Assembly (NCBI GenBank): GCA_017745235.1
Contig: JAGHZU010000016.1
Span: 1 to 64,000 of the forward strand
Source of the DNA: Caulobacter sp.
GTDB lineage: Bacteria > Pseudomonadota > Alphaproteobacteria > Caulobacterales > Caulobacteraceae
DNA: 64,000 bases
Reading direction: 5' to 3'
Positions 55,650-63,361 of the stretch are shown in pieces (the first letter of the stretch is position 1; the number at the start of each line of letters is the position of its first letter). Under the pieces are notes generated by a model, which was given only the letters and a program-made list of their open reading frames with translations, had not been told where the DNA came from and ran no database searches. Position numbers and translations under genes: made by a program.

Positions 55650-56530
55650 TGGCCCGGCGGCGCGGCCGCGTGGCCGATGTGGAGGAAGGTGAAAGCTATT
55701 ACGTGTCGATGACCGACATGATGGTGGGGGTGATCTTCATCTTCATCATCATGCTCAGCTATTTCGCGTTTGAGTTCGCCAGCACGACCAGCAAGCTGAC
55801 CAGCGCCAAGCATCCGGAAACGGCGGCGTTGCTGCAGACCGCGGCCAACCTCACGCCCAAGACCGCTGACATCGAGGTCGACTACAAGGCCCAGGTGCTG
55901 TGCGTGCCCGAGACGACCCTGTCCGAAACCGGCGCGGGCGCGGCGGGCGAGCGCCGCTGCTTCGCCTTCTCGCCGCCCACCAAGGCGCGGCTGGGCCCTT
56001 CGGCGTCCGACGCCCAGAAGCTGCTGATGCAGGGTCTGGATTCCGACCTGCGCGACGCTTCCGTGCCGCTCAGCGGCGACACCTCGGGGGGCTCGCTCAG
56101 CTTCCGCGCCGACCAGCTGTTCGCGCCGGGTACGGCGAACCTCTCTCCGGGCGGCCAGAAGATCGCGTCTGACGTCGGCCAGACCCTGATGCGGCGACTG
56201 CCCTGCCTGGGTTACGGCGTGCCGGCCGGCGCCAACTGCGACGGTTCGGGACCGAAGCTGGCGGTGGTCAACGTGATCAGCCAGACCAACCTGGACGCCT
56301 TCACGCCCGAAGGGCAGCAGGCCGCCAGCCTGGCCCTGGCCCGCGCGGCGGCTTTCCACCGCGCCCTTACCGCGGCCCAGCCCGGCCTGGCCGCCCTGCG
56401 CAGCCTTCCCGACGGCCAGCCCGGCTCGCAGCCCCTGTTGCGCGTGGCCAGCGTCGGCCAGTCCCAGGAAGGCGCCTCCAAGGTGGGAGAAGACCAGACC
56501 GTGAGCATTCAGTTCCAGATGCAGCCCTAG
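55649..56530 (+). CDS. MotB/ZorB-like protein with N-terminal membrane helix and OmpA-like periplasmic domain
   Basis: A 293-residue protein. A short cytoplasmic tail is followed by YYVSMTDMMVGVIFIFIIML at residues ~17-36; Asp23 is placed like the proton-binding Asp of MotB and ZorB. The periplasmic part (residues ~45-293) ends in an OmpA-like peptidoglycan-binding region (SFRADQLFAPGTANLSPGGQKIASDV, then NLDAFTPEGQQAASLALARAAAFHRAL). Four cysteines may form disulfides. It is coupled to the ZorA-like gene by a one-base overlap. Confidence 0.78.
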   Translation: MARRRGRVADVEEGESYYVSMTDMMVGVIFIFIIMLSYFAFEFASTTSKLTSAKHPETAALLQTAANLTPKTADIEVDYKAQVLCVPETTLSETGAGAAGERRCFAFSPPTKARLGPSASDAQKLLMQGLDSDLRDASVPLSGDTSGGSLSFRADQLFAPGTANLSPGGQKIASDVGQTLMRRLPCLGYGVPAGANCDGSGPKLAVVNVISQTNLDAFTPEGQQAASLALARAAAFHRALTAAQPGLAALRSLPDGQPGSQPLLRVASVGQSQEGASKVGEDQTVSIQFQMQP

Positions 56531-56627
56531 AAGCGGGATCGGTTGGCGCGGGGGACGCGGAAGCCTATATCGCCCCAATCGCGTCTCGCGCCCGCCGGCG
56601 CAGTGGCGTTCGCTGGCGGATGAGATC

Positions 56628-57887
56628 ATGTCGACCACCCTCCCGACGCCGCATCGCGGCATGGGCTTCAAGCAGTTCGTCGCCCTGATCGCGGCGATGA
56701 TGGCCACCAACGCCCTGGCCATCGACTCCATGCTGCCGGCCATGCCGCAGATCGGCCAGGCCCTGGGCGTGGCCCAGGCCAACGAACGCCAGTGGATCCT
56801 GACGGCCTACCTGCTGGGCTTCGGCGCGGCGCAGATCGTCTACGGCTCGCTGGCCGACCGCTTCGGGCGCAAGCCGGTGCTGATGGTGGGGCTTGGCCTC
56901 TATGTCGTGTTCGCCGCCGCCTGCGCCTTCGCCACCTCGTTCGGGATGCTGCTGGCCGCCCGCGCCCTGTGCGGCGTCGGGGCCGCGGCCACGCGGGTGC
57001 TGTCGGTGTCGATCGTGCGCGACTGCTACAGCGGCCGCCAGATGGCCCGGGTGATGTCGCTGTCGTTCATCGTCTTCCTGGGCGTGCCGATCGTCGCCCC
57101 GTCGATCGGCCAGGCCATCGTGCTGGTCGCGCCCTGGCCGTGGGTGTTCGGCGTGCTGGCGATCTTCGGCCTTGCGGTGATGGTCTGGACGGCGATCAAG
57201 CTGCCCGAGACCTTGCACCCCGAGGACCGCGTCCCCCTGACGCCCGGCCCCGTGCTGGGGGCCTTCAAGGAAGCCCTGACCAACCGCATCGCCGTCGGCT
57301 ACACCCTGGCCGCGACCCTGATCCTGGGCGGCCTCTTCGGCTTCCTCAACTCGGCCCAGCAGGTGTTCGTCGACGTGCTGGGCGCGGGCGAGAGCTTTCC
57401 GCTGATCTTCGCGGCCATCGCCGGCGGCATCGCGGTCTCGTCCCTGCTCAACGCCCGCATCGTCGACAGGCTGGGCATGCGCCTTGTCTCGCACACGGCC
57501 CTGATCGGCTATATCGCCTTCGCCAGCGTCCACGCCCTGATCGCCCTGTCGGGCCACGAGACGCTCTGGTCGTTCTCGCTGATGCAGGCGGGAATGATGT
57601 TCTGCTTCGGCCTGGTGATGTCGAACTTCGGCTCGATCGCCATGGAGCCGCTTGGCCACCTGGCCGGCACCGCCGCCTCGGTCCAGGGCTTCATCACCAC
57701 GATCGGCGGGGCGCTGTTCGGGTTCTACATCGGCCAGCTTTTCGACGGCACGGTGGTGCCCCTGACCCTGGGCTTTGCGGGGTTCGGGATCGCCGGCCTG
57801 CTGGCGGTGCTGGTCACCGAGAAGGGCCGGATGTTCCACGCAGGCGCGGGTCCCGCCGCCCAGGGCGCGGGGCTGGGCGGCCACTAA
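56628..57887 (+). CDS. MFS multidrug transporter, Bcr/CflA family
   Basis: A 419-residue protein with about 12 transmembrane segments. The first loop carries NERQWILTAYLLGFGAAQIVYGSLADRFGRKPVLMVGL, the MFS motif A. ALCGVGAAATRVLSVSIVRDCYSGRQMARVMS matches the Bcr/CflA signature region (R-D-x-x-x-G-x-x-M-A). It probably exports drugs or metabolites by proton antiport. It overlaps the convergent ligase gene by four bases. Confidence 0.93.
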   Translation: MSTTLPTPHRGMGFKQFVALIAAMMATNALAIDSMLPAMPQIGQALGVAQANERQWILTAYLLGFGAAQIVYGSLADRFGRKPVLMVGLGLYVVFAAACAFATSFGMLLAARALCGVGAAATRVLSVSIVRDCYSGRQMARVMSLSFIVFLGVPIVAPSIGQAIVLVAPWPWVFGVLAIFGLAVMVWTAIKLPETLHPEDRVPLTPGPVLGAFKEALTNRIAVGYTLAATLILGGLFGFLNSAQQVFVDVLGAGESFPLIFAAIAGGIAVSSLLNARIVDRLGMRLVSHTALIGYIAFASVHALIALSGHETLWSFSLMQAGMMFCFGLVMSNFGSIAMEPLGHLAGTAASVQGFITTIGGALFGFYIGQLFDGTVVPLTLGFAGFGIAGLLAVLVTEKGRMFHAGAGPAAQGAGLGGH

Positions 57888-59491
57888 GGCTCCAGCATCC
57901 GCTCCAGCGTCGCCAGTTCGTCGGCCTCGCGCGCGGGCTTGTCCCATCGGATGCGGCTGATGCGCGGGAAGCGCATGGCCACCCCCGACTTGTGCCGGGT
58001 CGAGCGCTGAAGCCCCTCGAACGCCACCTCGAACACCAGCCCGAAATCCAGGTCGGCCCTCACCGACCGCACCGGCCCGAACCGTTCGACGGTGTGGTCG
58101 CGCACGAACTTGTCGATCTGCTTCAGTTCCTCGTCGGTGAAGCCGAAATAGGCCTTGCCCACCGGCGTCAGACGCCGCGTGCCGGTCTCGTCCTCCTGCC
58201 AGACGCCGAAGGTGTAGTCGGAATAGAAGCTGGACCGCTTGCCGTGGCCGCGCTGGGCGTACATCAGCACCGCGTCGATCAGATGCGGGTCGCGCTTCCA
58301 CTTGAACCATGGCCCCTTCGGCCGCCCCGGCTCGTAGACGCTGTCCCAGCGCTTGAGCATCAGCCCTTCGGCGATGCGCGGCTCTCCCGCCGGCGGGGCG
58401 GCGCGCAGGGCGGCCAGGTCGTCCCAGGTCGCGAAGGGCTGGATCGGCGACAGGTCGATGCGCGGATCGTCGATGCGGGCGACGAAGGCCTCCAGTCGCC
58501 GGCGCCGTTCGGCGAACGGCAGGGCGCGCAGGTCCTCTTCCCCCTCCAGCAGCAGGTCGTAGGCCCGGATCCCCGCCGGGAAGGCGGCCATCAGCTTGGC
58601 GTCCACCGCCTTGCGGTTCAGCCGCTGCTGCAGGTCGCCGAAACTGGCCGCCGCGCCGCCCTGGAGCACCAGCAGTTCGCCGTCGATCGCGCCTTCGAAG
58701 TCCATGGCCGCGATCACGTCGGGAAAGGTCGCCGAGATGTCGTCGCCGGTGCGGGTGTAGAGCCGCCTCTCGCCCCTTTCGCTGACGGCCTGAACGCGGA
58801 TGCCGTCCCATTTCCACTCGGCGGCGTAGTCGGCCGGGTCCAGCCGGGCGAAGTCAACCGCCTCGTCCACGGCCTGGGCCAGCATCACCGGCCGGAAGCG
58901 CCCGGGCGCGTCGGGCGACGGCCGCTCCGAGCGCCCCTCCAGCCAGGCGAACAGGTCGCCATAGGGAGGAGCCATGGCGTGCCAGACCTCCTCGACGGCG
59001 CCGATCTCGACCCCGCCGAGATTGGCGCAGGCCTGCTTGGCCAGCCGCGCCGACACGCCCACCCGCAGACCGCCGGTCATCAGCTTCAACAGGGCCCAGC
59101 GGCCGTCGGGGTCCAGGGCGTCCAGCCAGCCCTCGATCAGGCGCTGGACCTCGGCGCGCGTGGCCGTGCGCAGGCTCTCCACCACCTCCGAAAGGTCCGG
59201 TTCGCGATTGGCCCCCGGCCGGGCCGGCCAGACCAGGGCCACGGTCTCGGCCAGATCGCCGACATAGTCGTAGGACCAGGCGAACAGCTGGACGTCCATC
59301 CGCGCCTCGACCGCCTTGCGGATGAAGGCCGGCTTGGCCGCATTGAACGACAACGCTCCGGTCAGGGCCGCCAGCACCCAACCGCGTTCGGGGTCGGGCG
59401 TCTGACGCAGGAAGTCCTCGATCAGGGTGAGCTTGGCGTTGCGCGAGCTGGTCAGGGACAGGCGGTCCAGGAGATGGGCGAAGGCGCGCAT
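57884..59491 (-). CDS. ATP-dependent DNA ligase (ligase-associated DNA damage response type)
   Basis: A 535-residue ATP-dependent ligase. The N-terminal ~200 residues are the DNA-binding domain (LDRLSLTSSRNAKLTLIEDF, GGLRVGVSARLAKQA). The adenylated lysine is in AAEWKWDGIRVQ (K-x-D-G), followed by AIDGELLVL, and EGLMLKRWDSVYEPGRPKGPWFKWKRD. The rest is the OB domain. This family occurs with a beta-lactamase-fold exonuclease, an Lhr-like helicase and the phosphoesterase PdeM; the exonuclease is at 61070. Confidence 0.94.
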   Translation of the reverse strand: MRAFAHLLDRLSLTSSRNAKLTLIEDFLRQTPDPERGWVLAALTGALSFNAAKPAFIRKAVEARMDVQLFAWSYDYVGDLAETVALVWPARPGANREPDLSEVVESLRTATRAEVQRLIEGWLDALDPDGRWALLKLMTGGLRVGVSARLAKQACANLGGVEIGAVEEVWHAMAPPYGDLFAWLEGRSERPSPDAPGRFRPVMLAQAVDEAVDFARLDPADYAAEWKWDGIRVQAVSERGERRLYTRTGDDISATFPDVIAAMDFEGAIDGELLVLQGGAAASFGDLQQRLNRKAVDAKLMAAFPAGIRAYDLLLEGEEDLRALPFAERRRRLEAFVARIDDPRIDLSPIQPFATWDDLAALRAAPPAGEPRIAEGLMLKRWDSVYEPGRPKGPWFKWKRDPHLIDAVLMYAQRGHGKRSSFYSDYTFGVWQEDETGTRRLTPVGKAYFGFTDEELKQIDKFVRDHTVERFGPVRSVRADLDFGLVFEVAFEGLQRSTRHKSGVAMRFPRISRIRWDKPAREADELATLERMLEP

Positions 59492-59585
59492 GGAAAGAGA
59501 ATGTCGCGCGCGGCCGGCGGTTCAAGACGTGGACTTGCTTGCAGGTCAAACAAATGTTTGAATCCATGGAAACCGGAGACGGCTC

Positions 59586-60002
59586 ATGACCTTCCAGCCG
59601 CCCGCACCCTTCATCCCTCACCCTCGCAAGAGCCCGCTGACCACGCCATGGGAGCCGATCTGGGCCGACGTGCGCGACGACCGTTGGGTGCTGGCTGTCG
59701 AGGTCCGCGAGCCCCACACCAATTCCCGCGGCGGCCCGCACGGCGGGCTGATCGCGGCCCTCGCCGACAACGCCATGGGCCTGTCGTGCGGCGTTGTGCT
59801 CGGCAGGCTGGACATTCCCAGCAAGGGCTTGGTGACGGTGTCGCTGGGCCTGGAGTATCTCGCCGCCGCCCGGCTGGGGCAATGGCTGGTGTTCGACACC
59901 GACTTCGTCAAGCCGGGCAAGAGCCTCTGCTACGCCGAAGCCACGGTGAGCGCCGACGGCAAGCCGGTGGCGCGGGCTCGTGCGACGTTCAAGGTGGCGT
60001 AA
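59586..60002 (+). CDS. PaaI-like hotdog thioesterase
   Basis: A 138-residue single hotdog domain with REPHTNSRGGPHGGLIAALADNAMG (the HGG loop and catalytic acidic residue) and VTVSLGLEYLAAARLG. It probably hydrolyses an acyl-CoA of unknown type. The start is preceded by GGAGACGG. The C-terminal coding sequence and stop lie in the first copy of a 15-bp tandem duplication. Confidence 0.88.
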   Translation: MTFQPPAPFIPHPRKSPLTTPWEPIWADVRDDRWVLAVEVREPHTNSRGGPHGGLIAALADNAMGLSCGVVLGRLDIPSKGLVTVSLGLEYLAAARLGQWLVFDTDFVKPGKSLCYAEATVSADGKPVARARATFKVA

Positions 60003-60020
60003 GGCAAGGTGGCGTAAGGC
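59991..60020. repeat. 15-bp tandem duplication across a stop codon
   Basis: AAGGTGGCGTAAGGC occurs twice in direct succession. The unit includes the last codons and the TAA of the thioesterase gene, so a second in-frame stop follows five codons later. It is exact, so probably recent. Confidence 0.85.
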
Positions 60021-60088
60021 GGCTCTCGCCTGGCCAAGCGATGCAACCTCCGCTAGCTTCGCCTTGGGGAATTTTGGGGGATTCTGTT

Positions 60089-61066
60089 TTGCGTCAGTTC
60101 TTTGCGCCCGCGGCCGCGCCTGTCTTGGCGGCTGCTCTCGTTTGCGTCGCCGCGCCGGCCCTGGCTTCGGATAAACCGCCGGCGCCGGTCGTCGCGTCCC
60201 AGCCGGACATCTCGTGGCAGGATCGACTCCAGCATCATACGGGGCAAATCGCCCTGCCGGCCGCCCACGCCAAGCTGAACCTGGGCGCCGATTACTATTT
60301 CCTGGACGCCGCCGCCGCCAAGCGCGTGCTGACCGAGGGCTGGGGCAATCCGCCCGAGGTCGGCGAGGGCGTGCTGGGCATGATCGTCCCGGCCCGGTTC
60401 AAGCCGCTCGAGGCGGCCTCGTGGGGCGCGGTGGTCACCTACCAGGACGTCGGATACGTCTCCGACAAGGACGCGCGCAAGATCGATCCGCAGAAGCTGC
60501 TGGACCAGTTGCGGGAGTCCGAGGACGAGTCCAACGCCCGCCGCAAGGAAGCCGGCTATCCGACGATCCATCTGGCCGGCTGGGCGGAACAGCCCTCCTA
60601 CGATCCCGCTCGCCACCTGGTCATCTGGGCTCAGGACCTGGCGATCGGCGGCGGCGAGGCTCATTCGCTCAATTACGATATCCGGTTGCTGAATCGGCAG
60701 GGCGTGCTGAGCCTGAACGTCATTTCGTCGATGAAGGACCTGCAGGACGTGCGCGCCGCGGCGGGCAGCATCGCCCAGGCGGCGGTCTTCGACCCCGGCT
60801 CGACCTACGCCGACCACGCCAAGGGCGACAAGGCGGCCGAGTTCGGCGTCGCGGGCCTGGTGGCGGCGGGCCTGGGCCTGGCGGCGGCCAAGAAGTTCGG
60901 CCTGCTGGCTATCCTGCTGGTCGTGCTGAAGAAGGGCTTCGTGGTCGTCGCGGCCGCCTTCGCCAGCGTCGTGGCCTGGGTCCGCAAGACGTTCGGCGGC
61001 GGCAAGAAGAAGACCGTTTCGGCTGACGCCGCGCCGCCGCCCTCCGGCCCCGACCTGGTGAGCTGA
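60089..61066 (+). CDS. DUF2167 family membrane-anchored protein
   Basis: A 325-residue protein with a signal peptide right after a TTG start (LRQFFAPAAAPVLAAALVCVAAPALA) and GGGGGATT upstream. DUF2167 features include LNLGADYYFLDAAAAKRVLTEGWGN, GMIVPARFKPLEAASWGAVVTYQD and HLAGWAEQPSYDPARHLVIWAQDL. A hydrophobic C-terminal region (AAAKKFGLLAILLVVLKKGFVVVAAAFASV) anchors it, then a Lys/Pro-rich tail. The function of the family is not known to me. An ATG at 60041 is possible but has no RBS and spoils the signal peptide. Confidence 0.85.
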   Translation: MRQFFAPAAAPVLAAALVCVAAPALASDKPPAPVVASQPDISWQDRLQHHTGQIALPAAHAKLNLGADYYFLDAAAAKRVLTEGWGNPPEVGEGVLGMIVPARFKPLEAASWGAVVTYQDVGYVSDKDARKIDPQKLLDQLRESEDESNARRKEAGYPTIHLAGWAEQPSYDPARHLVIWAQDLAIGGGEAHSLNYDIRLLNRQGVLSLNVISSMKDLQDVRAAAGSIAQAAVFDPGSTYADHAKGDKAAEFGVAGLVAAGLGLAAAKKFGLLAILLVVLKKGFVVVAAAFASVVAWVRKTFGGGKKKTVSADAAPPPSGPDLVS

Positions 61067-61069
61067 GGA

Positions 61070-62077
61070 CTACTCGCCCTCTTCCTCGTCATAGCCCACC
61101 AGCCGCAGGGCGCGGGCGGGAATGTCCTGGAGTTCGCACCAGCGCTCCAGGGCCTCCTCCCGGCCGTGGGTGATCCACACCTCTCCGGGACGCAGTTCGT
61201 CGAGGGTCGAGGTCAATTCGTCCCAGTCGGCGTGGTCGGAGATCACCAGCGGCAGCTCTACGCCGCGTTGGCGGGCTCGGGCCCGCACGCGCATCCAGCC
61301 GCTGGCGAAGCAGTCGACGGGATCGGGAAAGCGCCGCGACCAGCGGTCGGCCAGGGCCGAGGGCGGGGCGACGATGATCGCGCCCTCGAAGTCCTTCTTC
61401 GTCCCTGTCGTGGCCGGGGCCAGCGGCCCCAGGTCGACGCCGTGGCGTTCGTACAGGCGGTTCAGCCGCTCCATCGCCCCGTGCACGTGGATCGTCCGGT
61501 CCCACCCCGCCTCGCGCAACAGGCGGATCACCCGCTGGGCCTTGCCCAGGGCGTAGGCGCCGACAATGTGGCTACGCTCCGGAAACTGCGCGACCGACTT
61601 CAGCAGGGACGCGATCTCGCCCGCGTCGTCGGGATGGCGGAAGACCGGCAGGCCGAAGGTCGCCTCGGTCACGAACACGTCGCAGGGCACGGGTTCGAAC
61701 GCCGCGCAGGTGGGATCACGGCGGCGCTTGTAGTCGCCGGAGACGACGATGGTCATGCCCTTCCATCGGACCACCGCCTGGGCCGAGCCCAGCACGTGGC
61801 CGGCGGGGACCATCCCGACCTCGACGCCGTTGTGGGTGAAGGTCTCGCCGTAGGCCAGGGACTGGCGGGCGCCGGCGAAATCCTCGCCGTAGCGCTCGGC
61901 CATGATGGCCAGGGTCTCGGGCGTGGCGGCCACGACGCCATGCCCGGCCCGCGCGTGGTCGGCATGGCCATGGGTGATCACCGCCCGATCCACGGGGCGG
62001 ACAGGGTCGATGTAGAAGTCTCCGGGCGGGCAATAGAGGCCGTCCGGCTTCGGGCAGAGAAGGTCTTGCGGCTTCAT
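61070..62077 (-). CDS. Ligase-associated DNA exonuclease (metallo-beta-lactamase/beta-CASP fold)
   Basis: A 335-residue protein with the metal-binding motif THGHADHARAG (H-x-H-x-D-H), GHVLGSAQAVV, VVSGDYKRRRDPT, a lone beta-CASP-like segment (YALGKAQRVIRLLREAGW) and a late His in VISDHADWDEL. It matches the exonuclease partner of the damage-response ATP ligases. ATG 62077 follows a GTG. It is separated from the ligase by two plus-strand genes, so the two are not in one simple operon. Confidence 0.9.
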   Translation of the reverse strand: MKPQDLLCPKPDGLYCPPGDFYIDPVRPVDRAVITHGHADHARAGHGVVAATPETLAIMAERYGEDFAGARQSLAYGETFTHNGVEVGMVPAGHVLGSAQAVVRWKGMTIVVSGDYKRRRDPTCAAFEPVPCDVFVTEATFGLPVFRHPDDAGEIASLLKSVAQFPERSHIVGAYALGKAQRVIRLLREAGWDRTIHVHGAMERLNRLYERHGVDLGPLAPATTGTKKDFEGAIIVAPPSALADRWSRRFPDPVDCFASGWMRVRARARQRGVELPLVISDHADWDELTSTLDELRPGEVWITHGREEALERWCELQDIPARALRLVGYDEEEGE

Positions 62078-62118
62078 CACGGTGGATATGGGAACGCGCG
62101 TGACTATAAACCTATCCC

Positions 62119-62622
62119 ATGAGCACGCAGAACGCCGCCGACCAGCATCGGCTGATCGCCAACACCATGAACGAGGGCAGCCCGCAGGCCCGCGCCCTGG
62201 GTTTCGAGACCCTGGAGATCGGCGACGCCGTCGCCATCCTCAAGGTTCCCTACCGGCCAGAGGTCGTCGGCGATCCCGAGACGGGGGTGATCGCCGGCGG
62301 CGTGGTGACCACCCTGCTCGACCACGCCAGCGGCCAGGCGGTGCATGCGGCCCTGACCCAGTGGACCTCGATCGCCACCCTGGACCTGCGCATCGACTAC
62401 ATGCGTCCCGCCGAGCCCGGCCGCGACGTCCTGGCCCGCGCCCACTGCTACAAGGTGACCCGCTCGGTCGCCTTCGTGCGGGCCGTGGCCTACGAGGACG
62501 ATCCCGACAATCCCGTCGCCGCCGCACAGGCCGCCTTCATGCTCGACTCCAGCGCCGGCAAGAAGCCGGGCGCCAATTTCAAGCCGCCGCGCGGCCAGCG
62601 GGAAGCGGGGGCCAAGGCATGA
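62119..62622 (+). CDS. PaaI-like hotdog thioesterase
   Basis: A 167-residue hotdog domain (GVIAGGVVTTLLDHASGQAVHAAL, then ATLDLRIDYMRPAEPGRDVLARA). The catalytic loop has GG-V where HGG is common, with the Asp of LLDHA retained. It overlaps the next hotdog gene by four bases (ATGA), so the two are translationally coupled and may form a mixed oligomer. Confidence 0.88.
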   Translation: MSTQNAADQHRLIANTMNEGSPQARALGFETLEIGDAVAILKVPYRPEVVGDPETGVIAGGVVTTLLDHASGQAVHAALTQWTSIATLDLRIDYMRPAEPGRDVLARAHCYKVTRSVAFVRAVAYEDDPDNPVAAAQAAFMLDSSAGKKPGANFKPPRGQREAGAKA

Positions 62623-63038
62623 GCGACGCCGACAACCGCCTGACCGCCATGCTGGGCTCGATCCCCTACGCACGCTTCATCGGCATGCGCGCCGAGCTGG
62701 CCGGCGACGAGATGACCGCCATCCTGCCCTTCTCCGATCACATCGTCGGCAATCCGATGCTGCCCGCCATCCACGGCGGCGTGCTGGGCGCCTTCATGGA
62801 AATGACGGCGCTGGCCCAGCTCTCGGTGGCCGAGCCGCTGAAGCGCCAGCCGCGCACCATCGACATCTCGATCGAGTACCTGCGTTCGGGCCGCCCGCTG
62901 ACCACCTACGCCCGGGCCAAGATCATCAAGGTCGGACGGCGCATCGCCAATGTCCACGTCCAGGCCTGGCAGGAACAGAGGGCGGCCCCGATCGCCGCCC
63001 TGCGCGGTCACTTCCTCCTGACTTCGACGGAGGATTAA
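62619..63038 (+). CDS. PaaI-like hotdog thioesterase
   Basis: A 139-residue hotdog protein with AIHGGVLGAFMEMTALAQLSV (HGG loop, catalytic Glu) and TIDISIEYLRSGRPLTTYARAKIIKVGRRIANV. It is a diverged neighbour of the upstream hotdog gene and is coupled to it by ATGA. The acyl substrate is unknown. Confidence 0.88.
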   Translation: MSDADNRLTAMLGSIPYARFIGMRAELAGDEMTAILPFSDHIVGNPMLPAIHGGVLGAFMEMTALAQLSVAEPLKRQPRTIDISIEYLRSGRPLTTYARAKIIKVGRRIANVHVQAWQEQRAAPIAALRGHFLLTSTED

Positions 63039-63227
63039 AGGGGGAAGAAAAATCCTCCTAAATAGACATATGCGACTACATTACACCTTGTTAATGTTGA
63101 AACGCCGCGTCAACGTTTCTTAAAAACGCTTCATGACGCAAAGGTAACGGGTGTTCACCATCCGGCTGTCATATACCCCTGTTCATCGGACGCGGTTGTC
63201 GCGGCCGACATTCAGGGAACCAAGACA

Positions 63228-63326
63228 ATGACCTTCTCGTCCAACGCCTTCGCCGCTCTCGCCAGCCTGGTCCTGGCCGTGCTGCCCCTCGTCGTGATCG
63301 CCGGCTCGATCTCCACGAGCTTCTGA
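63228..63326 (+). CDS. 32-residue single-pass membrane peptide
   Basis: ATG 63228 is preceded by CAGGGA nine bases upstream and opens a 33-codon frame ending TGA. The product is MTFSSNAFAALASLVLAVLP followed by LVVIAGSISTSF: one hydrophobic helix with short polar ends. The 189-base upstream spacer is AT-rich and contains GAAACG-N9-CGTTTC (63099-63119), so the gene probably has its own promoter. Function unknown. Confidence 0.6.
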   Translation: MTFSSNAFAALASLVLAVLPLVVIAGSISTSF

Positions 63327-63361
63327 GTGACCGCCGCGTAGCTCCGCCGGGCTCGCGTCCC

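Noticed and set aside
54891-56530. A complete Zorya anti-phage system
   Set aside because: Only the ZorA/ZorB-like motor pair is present; no ZorC, ZorD or ZorE, and the surroundings are metabolic genes rather than a defence island.
56565-58817. A 750-codon open frame on the minus strand
   Set aside because: It overlaps the MFS gene and the ligase in another frame and has His/Gln/Arg-rich low-complexity content. The MFS and ligase frames have clear family motifs.
56792-61066. A 1424-codon open frame on the plus strand
   Set aside because: It runs in a wrong register through the MFS gene and antisense to the ligase, with Arg/Gly/Pro-rich content typical of GC-rich shadow frames. Only its last part (60089-61066) is a real gene.
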